In this document: positions 13,423 to 14,628 of the stretch, one piece after another
Numbering within the stretch: position 1 is the stretch's first letter
Layout of the letters: the number at the start of each line of letters is the position of its first letter
NCBI GenBank assembly: GCA_905204225.1
Contig: CAJKZK010000038.1
Coordinates: forward strand, 1 to 14,628
Source of the DNA: an uncultured Bacillota bacterium
GTDB lineage: Bacteria; Bacillota_I; Bacilli_A; RFN20; CAG-449
Direction of reading: 5' to 3'
DNA: 14,628 nucleotides
Translations under genes and position numbers: made by a program
Notes under the pieces: generated by a model
Databases searched by the model: none
Told to the model about the DNA's origin: nothing
The model's input: only the letters and a program-made list of their open reading frames with translations

Positions 13423-14628
13423 TTATTCGCTTCTTAAAGCAATAACTGGATCTTTTTTTGAAGCTATTTTTGATGGAATTAAGCCTGCAATAAACGTTAA
13501 AAAGCAACTTAATAAAATTAAAATTATCGCACCACCTATTGGTAATGATGCTACTCCAGGAATATTAGCTAAATGAGTAATAATTATATTTATTGGAATA
13601 TTTAAAATTATAGTAACGACTATACCAAATAAACCAGATATTAAACCAATAATTAAACTTTCAGCAGTAAAAACATGCCTAATATCTGCTTTAGATGCAC
13701 CAATTGATCTTAATACACCTATTTCTTTTGTTCTTTCTAAAACAGAAATATAAGTAATTATTCCAATCATTATTGATGAAACTACAAGAGAAACACTAAC
13801 AAAAGCAATTAAAACATAACTAATTGAATCAATGATAGTTGATATTGAAGACATCATTAATGCAACATAATCGTTATATGTTATTACATAACTATCTCCT
13901 TTATTTTCATCAGCTTTTACCATTTTGTTATATTTTTTTATTTCTTTTTCTAGATTGTTTTTTGCTTCAAAATCATTACAATAAAAAGAAATATTTTTAG
14001 GGTTATCTAAATCATTAACTCCAAATTTCTTCATATTATTTTCGTAAGTATTTGTTCCCATTAATTCATTATATATTTGATCAATTTGCTCATCACTAGC
14101 TTGATTAGATACAATGTTTTTTAATGTATTTTTTAACATTAACTCACTCATATTTTTAACATAATCATAATATTCAGTATTTTTCAATTTATTAAGTATT
14201 TGATTTTTAGTCATTGAATCAATTTCTTTAATAATATCTTGTCTTTTTTCATCTGTTGATAAACTTTTTTTAGGAAATTCTTTACCAGTAAGAACATCTA
14301 TTTCAGGATTAGCCTTTTGTTGCTCAACTATTTTTGAATTATTTATTCTAGTTAATACTTCTTGAACAAATTTAGAAGTATATCCAATTGGTGCACTAAT
14401 TGAATGTGCTACCGCTGTATCAATTGGTTTAACTATTCCTACAATTTTTAAATCAAAGCCTATTTTTTTATTATCAATTAATCCTTTAACAACATTTTTT
14501 TCTTTCTTTTGATTTTTATAAGTACCATCTGTTTGTTCAATATAATAATCAGTATCTACTAATATTTTAAATTTTTTATTTAATAAATTTTCATACTTTA
14601 TTGGATCAATTTCTACATTATAATCTTT
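13423..14628 (-). CDS. ABC transporter permease, FtsX/MacB-type (partial, N-terminus off the window)
   Basis: The frame is open to the right edge, so 401 residues of the C-terminal part are visible. About 260 extracytoplasmic residues rich in Lys, Asn, Asp and Glu, the MacB-type periplasmic-core position, precede three membrane helices at about 268-298, 320-348 and 364-386. Between the first two lies the coupling-helix signature LERTKEIGVLRSIGASKADI, typical of the FtsX-like permease domain of MacB, LolC/E and bacitracin-type exporters. The protein ends SKKDPVIALRSE, a usual ending for this family. Such permeases work with an ATPase of the MacB/LolD group, which may be a separate gene or fused N-terminally as in many Bacillota; neither is visible. 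An internal ATG at 14214 is not a start, since coding continues upstream. A strong terminator follows. Substrate unknown. Confidence 0.9.
   Translation of the reverse strand, partial: KDYNVEIDPIKYENLLNKKFKILVDTDYYIEQTDGTYKNQKKEKNVVKGLIDNKKIGFDLKIVGIVKPIDTAVAHSISAPIGYTSKFVQEVLTRINNSKIVEQQKANPEIDVLTGKEFPKKSLSTDEKRQDIIKEIDSMTKNQILNKLKNTEYYDYVKNMSELMLKNTLKNIVSNQASDEQIDQIYNELMGTNTYENNMKKFGVNDLDNPKNISFYCNDFEAKNNLEKEIKKYNKMVKADENKGDSYVITYNDYVALMMSSISTIIDSISYVLIAFVSVSLVVSSIMIGIITYISVLERTKEIGVLRSIGASKADIRHVFTAESLIIGLISGLFGIVVTIILNIPINIIITHLANIPGVASLPIGGAIILILLSCFLTFIAGLIPSKIASKKDPVIALRSE

Noticed and set aside
13322..13507. 61-codon minus-strand frame
   Set aside because: It covers the terminator hairpin and the end of the permease gene in another frame; not a gene.
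13423..14214. A 263-aa permease starting at the internal ATG at 14214
   Set aside because: The same frame stays open through 14628 with protein-like sequence, so the gene is larger and cut by the window edge.
609..14628. Genetic code 4 (TGA = Trp) as in Mycoplasma
   Set aside because: All Trp codons in the full-length conserved genes are TGG and no gene is broken by in-frame TGA.
1..14628. Mobile elements, CRISPR arrays, tRNA or rRNA genes
   Set aside because: No transposase, phage-like gene, spaced direct repeats or RNA gene structure was seen; gaps are short and explained by promoters and terminators.

Overview
This AT-rich window (roughly 30% GC by eye) is packed with genes that all lie on the minus strand. 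Low GC, AAGGAGG-type ribosome binding sites, long-form HPF, a clostridial-order Rnf cluster and PduL in place of a classical phosphotransacetylase all point to an anaerobic, fermentative Bacillota. A lineage near the Erysipelotrichales/RF39/Mollicutes branch of Bacilli is my guess; no 16S rRNA or other taxonomic marker is present. Tryptophan is read from TGG and no complete gene ends in TGA. No mobile element, CRISPR array, tRNA or rRNA was seen, and no gene-free stretch exceeds about 165 bases.

Layout in transcription order (right to left). (1) 13423-14628: the C-terminal part of an FtsX/MacB-type ABC transporter permease, ended by a strong hairpin. (2) 12722-13303: a monocistronic P-loop kinase/ATPase with its own promoter and terminator. 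(3) 12578 down to 4740: a compact run of eleven genes, pduL-rnfC-rnfD-rnfG-rnfE-rnfA-(58-aa Cys-rich membrane peptide)-rnfB-(TSCPD protein)-(53-aa protein)-metK. Gaps are mostly 1-14 nt and a hairpin follows metK. (4) 4610 down to 609: a COG2509-type FAD oxidoreductase, purA and purB, with a promoter upstream and a terminator after purB. (5) 444 to 1: hpf, cut by the window edge.

The Rnf complex should carry electrons from reduced ferredoxin to NAD+ while pumping Na+ or H+. PduL interconverts acetyl-CoA and acetyl-phosphate. Together they suit a fermentation that gains energy from both an ion gradient and acetyl-phosphate. MetK makes S-adenosylmethionine, and PurA/PurB convert IMP to AMP.

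The most unusual content is the architecture of the Rnf complex. RnfB is only 93 residues: a membrane anchor plus the proximal [4Fe-4S] motif, without the ferredoxin-like domains that normally follow. A 58-aa peptide encoded between rnfA and rnfB copies the RnfB anchor and its C-x2-C-x4-C spacing. RnfD is about twice the usual size, with a roughly 295-residue C-terminal extension ending in a GATYT motif that resembles an RnfG flavin site, while RnfG's own site reads AGVTYTS. This looks like a rearranged Rnf variant in which redox modules have been lost from one subunit and added to others.
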